NCBI GenBank assembly: GCA_046049675.1
Contig: JBJORA010000019.1
Location: 1 to 40,984, forward strand
DNA: 40,984 nt
Direction of reading: 5' to 3'
Origin: CAIXQW01 sp046049675
GTDB taxonomy: Bacteria > Bacteroidota > Bacteroidia > Chitinophagales > Chitinophagaceae
Shown here piece after piece: positions 1 to 9,000 of this stretch (position 1 is its first letter; each line of letters opens with the position of its first letter). The position numbers and the translations under genes are program-made. The notes beneath the pieces were generated by a model. That model did no database searches. It saw only the letters and a list, made by a program, of their open reading frames with translations, and was not told the DNA's origin.

Positions 1-1
1 A

Positions 2-937
2 AGCATGTACCAACATGCCGACGAGCAATTGCGCGCCTTGATGAATATACCAAGTTCACACAGTATTTTTTTTGCAAGTAGTGCAACTGAAATTTGGGAG
101 CGCATCATTTTAAATACGGTGCAGCACAAAAGTGCGCATTTCTATAGCGGTTCCTTTGGTAAGAAATTTTGTGAGTTCGCGCAAAAATTAGGTAAGACCA
201 CGCAAGCCTATGTAAGCGAACACGGCGAAGGATTTCCTAATTTGCCAGAATATAAAATTGACAAAGATGTAGAGTTAATTTGTACAACACAAAACGAAAC
301 AAGTAGCGGCGTTGCCTTAAGACCTGAACTCATACATGTGCTAAAGCAGCGCTATCACAGCACTTTAATTTGCACAGATATTGTGAGCAGCGCACCATAT
401 CCGCAGTTAGACTATACTTATATAGATAGTGCTTTTTTTAGCGTACAAAAAGCTTTTGGTTTGCCGGCAGGCTTAGGCGTATGGATTGTAAATGATAAGT
501 GCATTGCCAAAAGCGAAACCGTGCTCAATACTGGTGCACATAATACTTTGGCAGACTATGTAAAAAACTACAAGACATTTGAAACGCCAAGCACACCAAA
601 TACACTAGGCATTTACCTTCTCGGTAAAATTGCCGAAGACATGAATAAGCTTGGTATTGATAAAATGCGTGCAAGTATAGACGAGCGCAGTGCTATCTTA
701 TATCGTATCGATAACGACGCAGTGCAGCCGCTAGTAAAAGACCTTGCAGTGCGAAGCGCAACGACTATTGTTTACAAAAGCACACTGAGTGCAAAGCAAT
801 GGAACGAAAAATTACAAGCACAAAAACTAATCGTAGCGAGTGGTTATGGTCCATACAAAGAAAGTGAAATTAGAATTGCTAATTTCCCGGCAATAAGTGA
901 TGAAGCCTTTGAAGCTTTGGTAAAAGCGCTAAGCTAG
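2..937 (+). CDS. Class V aminotransferase (SerC/alanine-glyoxylate type), 5' partial
   Basis: PLP-dependent aminotransferase of fold type I, class V, related to phosphoserine and alanine-glyoxylate aminotransferases. The segment FFSVQKAFGLPAGLG contains the lysine expected to form the PLP Schiff base (about residue 149 counted from the ATG at 5). The preceding TDIVSSAPYP holds the aspartate that usually contacts the PLP pyridine nitrogen. The reading frame is open to the window edge, and family members carry about 45-50 more N-terminal residues (the GPS/SHRS substrate-binding part). The ATG at position 5 is therefore probably internal and the gene is cut by the window. It ends in TAG at 935-937, which overlaps the stop of convergent fabD. 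The exact substrate cannot be decided from this fragment; serC is possible but unproven. Confidence 0.85.
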   Translation, partial: SMYQHADEQLRALMNIPSSHSIFFASSATEIWERIILNTVQHKSAHFYSGSFGKKFCEFAQKLGKTTQAYVSEHGEGFPNLPEYKIDKDVELICTTQNETSSGVALRPELIHVLKQRYHSTLICTDIVSSAPYPQLDYTYIDSAFFSVQKAFGLPAGLGVWIVNDKCIAKSETVLNTGAHNTLADYVKNYKTFETPSTPNTLGIYLLGKIAEDMNKLGIDKMRASIDERSAILYRIDNDAVQPLVKDLAVRSATTIVYKSTLSAKQWNEKLQAQKLIVASGYGPYKESEIRIANFPAISDEAFEALVKALS

Positions 938-1815
938 CTTATACCTTCTGTTTCTGCGTCTTTGTGAATCTTCTTTACTAAACCTTGCAGTACATTGCCT
1001 GGACCAACTTCAGTAAATTTTGTTGCGCCATCTGCTACCATATTTGTAATGCATTGTGTCCAACGCACAGCACCCGTAAGCTGCTCAATTAAATTTTGCT
1101 TAATTGTTGCAGCGTCTGTCACAGCTTTTGCATTTACATTTTGATACACAGGGCACATTGGCTCGTGGAAAGTCGTGGCCTCAATTGCGCTCTTCAATTC
1201 TTCTTTAGCAGGTTCCATTAATGGGCTATGAAAAGCACCACCCACCGGCAATACGAGCGCACGCTTTGCACCAGCTTCTTTCATTTTTTCGCAAGCAATC
1301 TCTATGCCTTTGTGGCTTCCACTGATTACTAATTGACCTGGGCAATTATAATTAGCCGCAACAACTACTTCATCGGTAATTGAAGCGCAAACCTCTTCTA
1401 CTTTAGCATCTTCCAAACCTAAAACAGCGGCCATTGTACTTGGATTTTGCTCACAAGCTTTTTGCATCGCATTGGCGCGCATACTTACCAATTTAAGTGC
1501 ATCTTCAAAACCAAGCGCACCGTTTGCTACCAATGCACTAAACTCACCTAGGCTGTGGCCAGCAACCATGTCTGGCTTGGCACCATCATTACATAAAAAT
1601 GCTATAACGCTGTGCAAAAAAACTGCAGGTTGCGTTACATTGGTTTGCTTCAAGTCGTCGGCGCTGCCATTAAACATGATGTTGGCAATATCAAAACCTA
1701 AAATCTCATTAGCTTTCTCAAACAATTCTTTAGCTTTTGCATTACTATCGTATAAGTTTTTACCCATACCAGTAAACTGACTACCTTGTCCAGGAAAAAT
1801 ATATGCTTGCTTCAT
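934..1815 (-). CDS. fabD: Malonyl-CoA:ACP transacylase FabD
   Basis: Transfers malonyl from CoA to acyl carrier protein, supplying extender units for type II fatty-acid synthesis in the cytoplasm. The 293-residue protein has the usual family length. It starts MKQAYIFPGQGSQ, the oxyanion-hole GQGSQ motif. It carries the nucleophile-elbow serine in GHSLGE (about residues 86-91), a conserved QN pair (PVYQNVNAKAV) and a histidine in GGAFHSPLM that would be the catalytic base. The ATG at 1815 follows a TAAATTTA box at 1823-1830 with only 7 nt between. It does not seem to be clustered with other fab genes here; its upstream neighbour on the same strand is cdd, 61 bp away. Confidence 0.95.
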   Translation of the reverse strand: MKQAYIFPGQGSQFTGMGKNLYDSNAKAKELFEKANEILGFDIANIMFNGSADDLKQTNVTQPAVFLHSVIAFLCNDGAKPDMVAGHSLGEFSALVANGALGFEDALKLVSMRANAMQKACEQNPSTMAAVLGLEDAKVEEVCASITDEVVVAANYNCPGQLVISGSHKGIEIACEKMKEAGAKRALVLPVGGAFHSPLMEPAKEELKSAIEATTFHEPMCPVYQNVNAKAVTDAATIKQNLIEQLTGAVRWTQCITNMVADGATKFTEVGPGNVLQGLVKKIHKDAETEGIS

Positions 1816-1822
1816 TGAATAA

Positions 1823-1830
1823 TAAATTTA
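1823..1830 (-). promoter_or_regulatory. Putative Bacteroidota -7 box for fabD
   Basis: On the minus strand TAAATTTA matches TAnnTTTR and ends 7 nt before the fabD ATG. No convincing -33 TTTG element was seen. If used, the fabD mRNA would have almost no leader. Confidence 0.4.
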
Positions 1831-1876
1831 GACTTGCAATATAGCAAAGTACTTTTAAAGTATAAGCAAACCTAGG

Positions 1877-2308
1877 CTACTTTAAGCAAGAAGCATCAAA
1901 GCCAAACGGCAATAAGTGGCTACAACTATCAAAAACTAATACTTCGCCATTAAGTCCCGCGCAAATCACAGGAATAGCTGATGCATTGCGTAACTCACAT
2001 TCGTACATAAATTGTCGGCACACACCACAGGGCGATAGCGGTATATTGCTTTGCCCACTGCCACTTACATAGCTGATAGCAATCGCTTGTATCTTGCCTT
2101 TTGGTTGCGATGTAATGGCTGCACCCAAGGTTGTACGCTCTGCACAAATCGTAGCTGGGTAAGATGCATTTTCAATATTAAAGCCTGCGAAAATTTCGCC
2201 ATTATCCATGCGTACTGCTGCACCAACTTTAAAACTACTGTATGGCTCGTATGCATCTTGCATCGCTACTTGGGCACGTTGTAGCAACTCCGCCATTGAT
2301 GCTGGCAA
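1877..2308 (-). CDS. cdd: Cytidine deaminase
   Basis: Zinc-dependent deaminase converting cytidine or deoxycytidine to uridine or deoxyuridine in pyrimidine salvage. Zinc-site motifs are visible: CAERTTL (Cys ligand and catalytic Glu) and PCGVC (two Cys ligands). YEPYSSFKVGAAV is the conserved N-terminal substrate-binding segment. The coordinates use the first canonical start, TTG at 2308 (143 residues). The frame is open further upstream, and residues encoded there (LEYTRYNSVSELP) look like the usual N-terminus of Bacteroidota cytidine deaminases, which are about 160 residues long. The only start-like codons upstream are ATT at 2344 and ATA at 2362. ATA lies 4 nt after a TATCTTTA box, so the true start may be non-canonical (see findings). 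The gene sits between the large outer-membrane protein gene and fabD, all leftward. Confidence 0.92.
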   Translation of the reverse strand: MPASMAELLQRAQVAMQDAYEPYSSFKVGAAVRMDNGEIFAGFNIENASYPATICAERTTLGAAITSQPKGKIQAIAISYVSGSGQSNIPLSPCGVCRQFMYECELRNASAIPVICAGLNGEVLVFDSCSHLLPFGFDASCLK

Positions 2309-2366
2309 TTCACTAACGCTGTTGTAACGCGTGTATTCTAAAATATGTTTTTGCTTTTCTATGGTA

Positions 2367-2374
2367 TAAAGATA
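2367..2374 (-). promoter_or_regulatory. Putative -7 box upstream of cdd
   Basis: Minus-strand TATCTTTA fits TAnnTTTR. Its end is 4 nt before an ATA codon (2362-2360) that opens the homologous N-terminus of cdd. The same box and spacing precede the DUF1801 gene at 22546. Confidence 0.4.
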
Positions 2375-2406
2375 TAGACAAAATTTCTACTGCACATCAC
2401 TATAAA

Positions 2407-5400
2407 CTAAAAAATGGCTCTAGCACTTGCCCTTCCTGTATGCACAACTTGGTTGATACCAGTCTTGCGACCATCGTAACTTAAACTAATTTCAAAACCT
2501 TTACCGATGCGCTTATCTAAACTTGCGCTCCACAAATAGTTACGACCTGCTGTTAAACCATCTAGCATAATAAATGCAACGCTTGTATTGCCTGCACCTT
2601 CAAAATAAATATTACTGTAAGTGCTTTTCAATTCTATAGTCCCTCTATTTGCCGCAGTATGCTTGAACTCTGCACTTAAGCTTTGTGCACGACTGTATTC
2701 GCCACCAAAGTTAATGGCATTGGCACGCTCATCATATTTTGCGCTAAGCTGCCAACGATTTTTTTGCTGATGTGTAAGTAAACTAAGCACTGGTTCAACA
2801 GCATTCATTCGCAGTTTATAGTTTCTACCTTCTAAGAATTGGCTATTAAAAATGCGATTGCCATTGCGTGCATTGGTTAGAAAAGTTAGTTGCTTATTGA
2901 TGTTAAGGCGTAAGCGCAACGTATGCTCTAAACTGCTGCGTTCATCTACCCCGTAGGTCATTAGGTTTTTATTGCTAGAATTCTGAAACTGATAATCGGC
3001 GCCCCATATTTGGCTAAAGCGATTGAAGTATAAATTATTGGCTATCGTATTATTCTGTGCTAGTAAGAATGTATCAACACTTGTAACATACCAAGGCAAA
3101 AATCGTGCTTGCCAAGTATTGTCTAAGCTGCGATTTGCCAATTGTATATTGGTGATGTTTGTCCAACGTGTCAAGAATTTTTGAAAACGTGGCAAATCTT
3201 CTTTTTTGAAATATGCTTTTGGCGATAAATTAAGGCTAAGGTTTACTGTGCTATAATTGACGTTGATGTATTGGTTACTTGGTGTAAACACTCTAATAAA
3301 TCTCCGCTGATCCGGAAACTGTGCAAGCTCAAACTCATTTAACTGCTGCACATTGTCGCTGTTGTAGTCTATCCAAGCGTAATCGCCTTTACCAACAGGC
3401 ACTTCAATATAAGTTATTTCTCTGCGCAACTCTTGTCCGCTACCAAACTCGTATAGCAAGTTAGTAGAAATAGCTCCTCGATAAAATTGGCTCGTATGTT
3501 CTAACCTGCCCAATAAACTATTGTCGGCGCGATTGCGATACAAGGCAGTATCGTGCACAAACAATTTTCGATACGTAAGATTTGCACGCAGCGTTTGCTG
3601 TTTCCACGAACTAATATCAAAGAAGGCCGTAGCATTATGGCTCAAAGTAGCGCTGCGCAATACATTAAGCGATGGCAACTGATCTTCTCTCGCAAAGTAT
3701 GACATGCCAAATTTGTTTGTAGCACTTGCTGCGTTTTGAATATAGAATTTTGCAACGTTAAATGCAAAGCTTTGCGGTAATAGTTGCTGTCCTAAAATAC
3801 TTCGCTGCAAAGAATTTTCCAATGAGCATTTTGTGCCGATTAATGTATTGCCAAGGCGCGGAAGCGTATATTCTAGCATCAGCGATGGGCGCAAAAAAGC
3901 ACCTTCGCTTGTGGTAGTTGCAATTTGTGTATTATTGTATTCTGCTTGCAGCTTTAGATTTTTTACTTGTTGATTATACTGCACGCGTTGCCTATTTGCA
4001 TTATATAAACCTGCTCGGATATAGCCTGCATACTCATACATCAGCGATGCGTTTTGAGCCTTGCTAAGCTGCAGCCTCACACTAGGTAGATGTTCATTTC
4101 GAAACTCTGGTTCAAATTCTAAACTCCAATCGCGCGAAAATTCTGTTGTACGAAAGCGTTCCAAAGCACGAAAGCGACTTTCTACAAATTCATAACCTAC
4201 AGTTGTATTTAATTGTAAGGCATGTTTTTTACTAAGCGTACGATTATGTTGTGCCGTAAACTTAGCAGCAGTACCTAAATGTTTTTCGTTATCGATGCGG
4301 CTAAATAAATTAGGATCGTTATTGCTTAAGCCTAGTTCTATGGCAACACTGGTATTGCTATCTAGTGTATACTTTGCACCTGCTGTAAACATTTGCAAAC
4401 GCTTTGGCGAAACTAATTGTGTATAAGGCATGTACTCGCCCATCAACACCCCATCTACAGGCGCAATCCACTTGTACACGCGACCATTGGCCGTATTGCG
4501 ATCTATGATATAGTTACCTTTACCGGGGCCAACAAAACTAAAGTTTACAGAATAGGCACTTGTATTTTGCTCGGCAGTGTAAACGAATATGCTATCGTAA
4601 GTAATGCCAGCTACCGTTGTATCTTTAATTAAGTAAAATACTTTTGCGCCCAAGCTACTATCGCGCACAGCCGTGATACTTACAGCTTGCGAAATATTGT
4701 CGCCCACGCTAGCGAGTATGCTTTTTTGCGTACTATCTAATTCCTGCTGAAAAGGTTGATTACGCGCATCTTGATTGCTATACATATTAGCTGAGAATTG
4801 CCAATGCTTACCAACTTCTACCTGATGGCTTGTATAGAAAAGACTATTAAGATAGTTGCGATCATTGAATTCGTATTCTACAATGACCCTTCTATCTTTA
4901 TTAACCATCATGCGCGGCATAAAAGTAATTTCCGCAGTATTGTAGTCGATGATATAGTCAAATTCTTCGCCACGTTGCAGCACAATACCATCTACAATAA
5001 CCTTTTCGCTATTTGCAAGCACAATAAAGAAAGTCTCACCATTTGGGCCAATTAATTTATATGGACCTTGATTACCCTCTTGCACCTGCATGGGTTGACG
5101 TACAAATTTACCTTTGGCCAAGCTTGCACCTGCGGCATAAGTATGCTTGACTTGCTTTCCGTATTGCTGTGCATTGCTAAAGTAGGCACCTTGCACACGT
5201 TTGTAGAATTGCATAAAATAGCCTTCGGGCCTTTGCATATCATAATCGCCTAATAGCAGGTTAGCTTTCTTCTTACTTAGGTTGATGTAAATACGATCAA
5301 ACTCTTGCAGCCGTTGTGTATTTCCCTGAGGTTGAAAAGGTACATTGTTATCAGTGACTGCTGCTTTTAGCTCTATTCCATCTGCTAGTGTACCATTCAT

Positions 5401-5868
5401 CTGTAAATTGAACTGCGAATTAAGTACAACGTCCTGCGCATTACCGAAGCTGAGGCTGCGTGCAAGACTACCACCATAATCAATTTCACCATATTCAAAA
5501 AGCTTATCGCTGCTGCCATTGCTTTGCAAAGTATAGTTGCTATTGTGTCCAAATGTTTGGTTGATCTCAGCAAGATTTTTATGAAAATAGCGCTTCGACA
5601 AATTGATGCCTATTCTTGCATAGCTAACACTAATTGAATCGAGCGAAGGCTTTTGCTTAAAGCTCAAAATACCATTGGTGCTTAGGCTATATTGTGTGCT
5701 ATCTAATTCATTGACGCGAAAAGTATTGGGTAAAATGCTAAGGCTATCTATAAGTATGCTATCCGCAACTGCAAAACGCTTTTGCACTAACAATTGTTGT
5801 GAATTTTGCGCAATGCAATTGATGTGCATAAGCACAAGTACATATATGGATGCAACGATCTGCTTCAA
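2407..5868 (-). CDS. Large outer-membrane beta-barrel protein of unknown function
   Basis: A 1153-residue protein not recognised by name. It begins with a signal peptide (hydrophobic core IVASIYVLVLMHINCIA, cleavage near IAQ) and ends in phenylalanine after an alternating strand pattern, as outer-membrane barrels do. Residues about 110-330 contain the run YGGSLARSLSFGNAQD, LLLGDYDMQRPEGYFM, EGNQGPYKL and DYIIDYNTAEITFMP. This pattern recurs in Bacteroidota surface barrels and faintly resembles segments of the gliding/T9SS protein SprA, but the length is far below SprA's. The rest is rich in aromatic-ended strands. The start is TTG at 5868 (MKQIVAS...), chosen because it gives the complete signal peptide. 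A TACCTTTA box lies about 16 nt upstream (5885-5892, minus). It diverges from the SprB-repeat gene. Confidence 0.9.
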   Translation of the reverse strand: MKQIVASIYVLVLMHINCIAQNSQQLLVQKRFAVADSILIDSLSILPNTFRVNELDSTQYSLSTNGILSFKQKPSLDSISVSYARIGINLSKRYFHKNLAEINQTFGHNSNYTLQSNGSSDKLFEYGEIDYGGSLARSLSFGNAQDVVLNSQFNLQMNGTLADGIELKAAVTDNNVPFQPQGNTQRLQEFDRIYINLSKKKANLLLGDYDMQRPEGYFMQFYKRVQGAYFSNAQQYGKQVKHTYAAGASLAKGKFVRQPMQVQEGNQGPYKLIGPNGETFFIVLANSEKVIVDGIVLQRGEEFDYIIDYNTAEITFMPRMMVNKDRRVIVEYEFNDRNYLNSLFYTSHQVEVGKHWQFSANMYSNQDARNQPFQQELDSTQKSILASVGDNISQAVSITAVRDSSLGAKVFYLIKDTTVAGITYDSIFVYTAEQNTSAYSVNFSFVGPGKGNYIIDRNTANGRVYKWIAPVDGVLMGEYMPYTQLVSPKRLQMFTAGAKYTLDSNTSVAIELGLSNNDPNLFSRIDNEKHLGTAAKFTAQHNRTLSKKHALQLNTTVGYEFVESRFRALERFRTTEFSRDWSLEFEPEFRNEHLPSVRLQLSKAQNASLMYEYAGYIRAGLYNANRQRVQYNQQVKNLKLQAEYNNTQIATTTSEGAFLRPSLMLEYTLPRLGNTLIGTKCSLENSLQRSILGQQLLPQSFAFNVAKFYIQNAASATNKFGMSYFAREDQLPSLNVLRSATLSHNATAFFDISSWKQQTLRANLTYRKLFVHDTALYRNRADNSLLGRLEHTSQFYRGAISTNLLYEFGSGQELRREITYIEVPVGKGDYAWIDYNSDNVQQLNEFELAQFPDQRRFIRVFTPSNQYINVNYSTVNLSLNLSPKAYFKKEDLPRFQKFLTRWTNITNIQLANRSLDNTWQARFLPWYVTSVDTFLLAQNNTIANNLYFNRFSQIWGADYQFQNSSNKNLMTYGVDERSSLEHTLRLRLNINKQLTFLTNARNGNRIFNSQFLEGRNYKLRMNAVEPVLSLLTHQQKNRWQLSAKYDERANAINFGGEYSRAQSLSAEFKHTAANRGTIELKSTYSNIYFEGAGNTSVAFIMLDGLTAGRNYLWSASLDKRIGKGFEISLSYDGRKTGINQVVHTGRASARAIF

Positions 5869-6030
5869 GCCCTATTACAACGACTAAAGGTATATTTTAT
5901 TACGCTAGCAAAGCGCCACAAATACGGTAAAATTGCCCCAAAAATGGCAGCGCTTATGGCCTACAATTCTGTTTGGTCGAGCATTTATACCACTTTATCT
6001 TCTGATAACTGCAAAATGCCAACATTGTAG

Positions 6031-6038
6031 TACTTTTA
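6031..6038 (+). promoter_or_regulatory. Putative -7 box for the SprB-repeat gene
   Basis: TACTTTTA fits TAnnTTTR and lies 36 nt before the first ATG (6075) and 60 nt before the preferred ATG (6099). It is in the divergent region shared with the leftward outer-membrane protein gene. The assignment is tentative. Confidence 0.3.
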
Positions 6039-6098
6039 TCCGTATCGTATTGGTTATCAAGTTTAACCACTACTATGTATTTATTTAGATCGGGGTAT

Positions 6099-9000
6099 AT
6101 GTTTAGTAAGATAAGCTTTTCTGCAGCTTTAGCCATAGTATGTTTGTGCTTTGCAAATAAGCATTCGTGGGCACAGCAAAATTGCTTTGATGCCACACCT
6201 ATTTGCCAAACGAGCTATAGCCAAGTGAATGCTAATAGCGGTACTGGTAGCCTCAATGATCTTACAAGTAGTAACCAAGGTTGCCTTACTAATGGCGAAG
6301 TAAATAGTAGCTGGTATATTCTTAATACAACCACGGCGGGTAATTTGGTTTTTACCATAACTCCCAACAGCGCTGGCGACGACTACGATTTTGCCGTGTG
6401 GGACATCACAGATACCAATTGCCAGGCACTCGCTAACGGAAGCACACCTATCCGATGCAACTTTGCAAGCTTAGCGAATAGTAGTCCAGGTGGATTAACC
6501 GGTTTAAATACAACAGCAACATTACCAAGTTATGGTGCAGCTGGCCCAAGTTTTAGTAGTGCAATTACGGCCACTGCGGGACAAACATTTGTAATACTTG
6601 TTAATAATAATAGTAACAGCAGCAATGGCTATACCATCAGTTTTGCTGGCAGCACTTCTAATATTGTTGACAATACTGCACCACAAGTAAAGAATGTACA
6701 AGTACCACCGTCTTGCAACGGACCTAGTACTATTAAGGTACAATTCAAAGAAAACATTAAATGTAGTAGTATTAGCAGCAATGGTAGTGAGTTTAGCATT
6801 AGCGGTGGTATCGGCATTTCTTCTGCTACTGCAACAGGCTGTGGTAGTGGCGCAGTATTTAGCAGCGCTGTTTATCTAACGTTTAATAGTGCACTAAGTC
6901 CTGGCACATACACACTTACCATTAATAATGGTAGCGATGGTAATTCGCTGATGGACAATTGTGGCAACCTTACACAGCCAGGCACAACATTTACTTTTAC
7001 CGTATTACCGAAATTAAGCATCACTGTAAATACACAATTTGGTTGTAGCGGTAGCACAAGTGGTAGTATTAGTGCTGCTGGGTCAGGTGGTTATAGTCCC
7101 TATACATATAAACTTAATAGTGGTACGTTTAATACAGGTAATACATTTAATGCTTTAAGTGCAGGCTCTTACACAGTAACTGTAAAAGATTCTTTCGGTT
7201 GCACAAAAGACACCATCATCACTTTAGCGCCGGCGCCACCAATAGTCATCACTGGTTTAAGCTATACAAATCTTACTTGCTTTAGTGCAAGCAACGGTAG
7301 CATAACTATTACTGCAAGCGGTGGTAACGCGCCCTTGACTTATGCCGTAAATAGCCAGCCATATAGTAGCAATAATACAATTAGCAATCTTGGGCCAGGA
7401 AGCTATGTTGTGCATACGAAAGATGCCAACGGCTGTATAAAAGACACAACTATTTTGCTGACCTCACCAGGCGCAATTTTATACAGTTCACTCGCGATAC
7501 AAAATGTACCATGTGCAGGCGGCAATAATGGTAGTATCAATGTAATTGGTAGTGGCGGAACGGCGCCTTTGCAATATGCACTTAATACAGGTGCGTACGG
7601 TAGCTTTGGCAATTTTACAAACTTATCGAGCGGTACTTATACGTTACATATTAAAGATGCCAATAATTGCATAAAGGATACAGTTATAGTTATTTCGCAA
7701 CCGCTTACTGCACTAATTGCCAACGTGGCGAATATTATCCAACCTAATTGCAATGGTGGTACTGGAAGTATTACGGGCGGCGCAAGCGGTGGTTCATCAC
7801 CATTTCAGTATAGCATCAATGGTAATACCTATGGCAGCTCAAGTATATTTAGTGGTTTAAGTAGTGGTACTTATACAATCTATGTAAAAGATGCAGGCAA
7901 TTGTATTGCCACTGCAACAGCTTCTTTAACGACACCAGGTAATTTAGCTTATACAAGTGCTTCCATCGTACAGCCTACCTGCACTGCACTTGGCAGCATT
8001 ACTGTTACTGCTTCAGGCGGCACACCGCCAATTACGTATGCGTTAAATACTGGCGCCTATAGTAGCAGCAGCAGCTATACAAGTTTATCTGCTGGTTCGT
8101 ACACGATACATGCCAAAGACAATAATGGTTGTATACACGATACAATTATCACACTTAATACACCAGCAGTTCCTCAAATTGCAATAAGCGCACAAACGAA
8201 TGTTACATGCAGTAGCCCAACTAGTGGTGCATTAAGTGTAGCTGCAAGTGGTGGCTCTACACCTTATCAATATGCTTTTAATGGCGGCGCGTATGCCAGC
8301 ACTGCAAGCTTTACTAGCCTCAGCGCTGGCACGTACACCATCACTGTTCAAGGTGCCAATGGTTGTACAAGTAGTGTAACAGCAATTATTACAAGCAGTA
8401 ATACACTTGGCTTTAGCAGTTTTGTAAAAACCAATGTGGCATGTAGTGGAAGTCCTTTGGGTAGCATCAGTAGCACAGGCAGCGGCGGTGCATCGCCGTA
8501 CACATATAGTATTAACGGTGGTGCATTTGGTGCTTCTGGCAATTTTAGCGCATTAAGTGCTGGCACATATACCATAGTTGTAAAAGATGCTAGTGGATGC
8601 ACAGCGAGCAGCACTACTACAGTATACAGCAGCCCTACTATTAGCATTAGCGCTACTGTGGTAAATGCAACGTGCAGCAACCCTGGCAATGGAAGCATCA
8701 CCACAATTGCAAGTGGTGGCTATAATGGTGTACTAACGTATTACTTTAATGGTACTAGCAATGGTAGCAGCAATGTTGTAAATTCACTTAGCCCTGGCAC
8801 TTATACTGTTTCTGTAATTGATGGTCTAGGTTGCACAAAAAGTACAACTGTAACCATTACTGGTCCGCCATTTTTATGGTTTACCAACACCACACTTGTA
8901 CTACCGCCATGCTATGGTGGTGTAGGTAGCATTAGTACAAATGGTATTGGTGGTGCACCTCCATACACTTACGCTAATGGCACTGGCACATATGGCAGCA

